From Lachnospiraceae bacterium C1.1 (GTDB taxonomy: Bacteria; Bacillota; Clostridia; Lachnospirales; Lachnospiraceae), in assembly GCA_030434875.1 (NCBI GenBank), contig JAUISW010000001.1:1003501-1067500 (forward strand): 64,000 nucleotides of DNA. The letters are read 5' to 3'. A program made the position numbers and the translations under genes. The notes under the pieces are model-generated. The model had not been told where the DNA came from, searched no databases, and was given only the letters and a program-made list of their open reading frames with translations. Positions 63,560-64,000 of the stretch are shown here, piece after piece; within the stretch, counting starts at the first letter, position 1; each line of letters begins with the position of its first letter.

Positions 63560-63790
63560 ATACAGACTAGCCATCAACTAATATAATACATCTCTTTGAG
63601 GCAGATATAAATCTGTCTGTTTGTCATGCTCTGAATTCCTATTTCTTGACCACTGCTCCTGCTTCTTTTGCTGAGAGCAGTATTTCTGTCTTATTGTAGC
63701 GAGCATATGATGCTGGCTGTAGTTATTTCATTAAATCCATATCTCTTAACTTACTGACATTGGCGTGTGAACAGTAACACAAATTGAGAA

Positions 63791-63817
63791 AAGGGCAGGC
63801 GTTATAAGCCTACCCTC
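63791..63817 (-). terminator. terminator of the gene entering from the right edge
   Basis: On the - strand GGGTAGGC pairs with GCCTGCCC around TTATAAC, then TTTTCTC. Confidence 0.7.
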
Positions 63818-63828
63818 TTGAATATTTT

Positions 63829-64000
63829 TTATGAAAAACTTGTGCTTGTTCCGAAATAGCTGTCGAAATCAGATCTATCAATGTAGTCTGAGGAAATTTC
63901 ATTTGTCTCGCCAGTTGTTACAGTTGTAGAATAATCGCCTTCTACAGTAACGGTTATATCGCTGTCGCCTTCAACAACGGTTTTACCATTAGCGACTATT
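63829..64000 (-). CDS. C-terminus of a hypothetical, probably secreted protein
   Basis: Only the last 56 codons are in the window, with the stop at 63831-63829. The residues are polar, beta-prone and rich in Thr, Ser, Asp and Gly (GKTVVEGDSDITVTVEG, ending SYFGTSTSFS), as in extracellular beta-sandwich modules. No family can be named. MITE copy 3 lies just downstream of its terminator. Confidence 0.55.
   Translation of the reverse strand, partial: IVANGKTVVEGDSDITVTVEGDYSTTVTTGETNEISSDYIDRSDFDSYFGTSTSFS

Larger units (their letters stand above)
62029..63762 (+). mobile_element. IS4-family insertion sequence, copy 2 (1734 bp)
   Basis: Same ends and length as copy 1. The 10-base duplication is GCGTGTGAAC (62019-62028 and 63763-63772), which read on the other strand is GTTCACACGC. 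It sits at bases 7-16 from the MITE end, with the 3' end of the transposase gene towards that end, as in copy 1. Confidence 0.92.
61888..63778. mobile_element. MITE copy 3 (147 bp without insert), interrupted by an IS4-family element
   Basis: Left part 61888-62028 starts GTTACTGTTCACA; right part 63773-63778 completes TGTGAACAGTAAC. The 8-base duplication is ACAAATTG (61880-61887 and 63779-63786). Inverse orientation to copy 1, with only two base differences over 147. Confidence 0.88.

Noticed and set aside
1..64000. Search for tRNA, rRNA, prophage, restriction-modification or other defence genes
   Set aside because: None was recognised in any spacer or frame; short spacers are filled by terminators, promoters and hairpin repeats.

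Overview
The window is a low-GC Firmicutes chromosome segment. It most resembles a plant-polysaccharide-degrading Lachnospiraceae of the Butyrivibrio/Pseudobutyrivibrio kind. This rests on a type III glutamine synthetase beside glutamate synthase, an ANTAR regulator in the nitrogen cluster, large secreted multi-domain glycoside hydrolases, AAGGAGG-type ribosome binding sites, and hairpin-rich intergenic repeats. The genus is an inference. No rRNA, tRNA, CRISPR array or prophage was seen.

Layout. 1-4.2 kb: end of an EF-G-like gene, a GT-C membrane glycosyltransferase, a Nudix hydrolase, tcdA and an aldo/keto reductase. 4.2-5.4 kb: a yybP-ykoY (Mn2+) type riboswitch ahead of a Ca2+/Na+ antiporter-family gene. 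5.4-17.6 kb: a nitrogen-assimilation block (asnB, glnN, gltB, gltD, a divergent glnA-like gene, ANTAR regulator) with structured leaders. 17.7-22.0 kb: a DMT transporter, a cytidylate-kinase-like protein and a polar amino-acid ABC transporter. 22.0-36.2 kb: a secreted-polysaccharidase locus. It holds a LacI regulator with two identical operators, a 2233-residue GH30 + GH43 enzyme, a GH127 enzyme with a damaged-looking 5' end, and a subtilisin. The last three share one C-terminal domain of about 185 residues. The predicted specificities fit type II arabinogalactan.

36.2-45.0 kb: a repeat-rich spacer, a MarR regulator with two palindromic operators, an adenylation-carrier-condensation protein, a disulfide-oxidoreductase-like flavoprotein, and a P-type ATPase paralogue that has lost its catalytic motifs. 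45.0-57.3 kb: an intact MITE, an OPT transporter with a PqqD-like protein, proC, a chemotaxis receptor, fucO, a CobW-like GTPase, a two-gene SUF-like system and small unknown genes. 57.3-64.0 kb: a mobile-element zone. It holds a gene remnant whose 3' end is a 103-bp structured repeat also present at 9.4 kb, then a diguanylate cyclase flanked by two inverted, apparently identical IS4-family elements. Each IS sits at exactly the same position inside a different MITE copy.

Most notable: (i) a MITE family with 13-bp terminal inverted repeats and 8-bp target duplications, whose ends are a repeated target for a 1734-bp IS4-family element; (ii) the shared C-terminal domain of the secreted enzymes; (iii) the pseudo-P-type ATPase; (iv) the arabinogalactan locus; (v) the MarR-controlled A-PCP-C protein. 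Start codons were moved from the longest open frame where a ribosome binding site, riboswitch, terminator or operator showed the longer start to be wrong.
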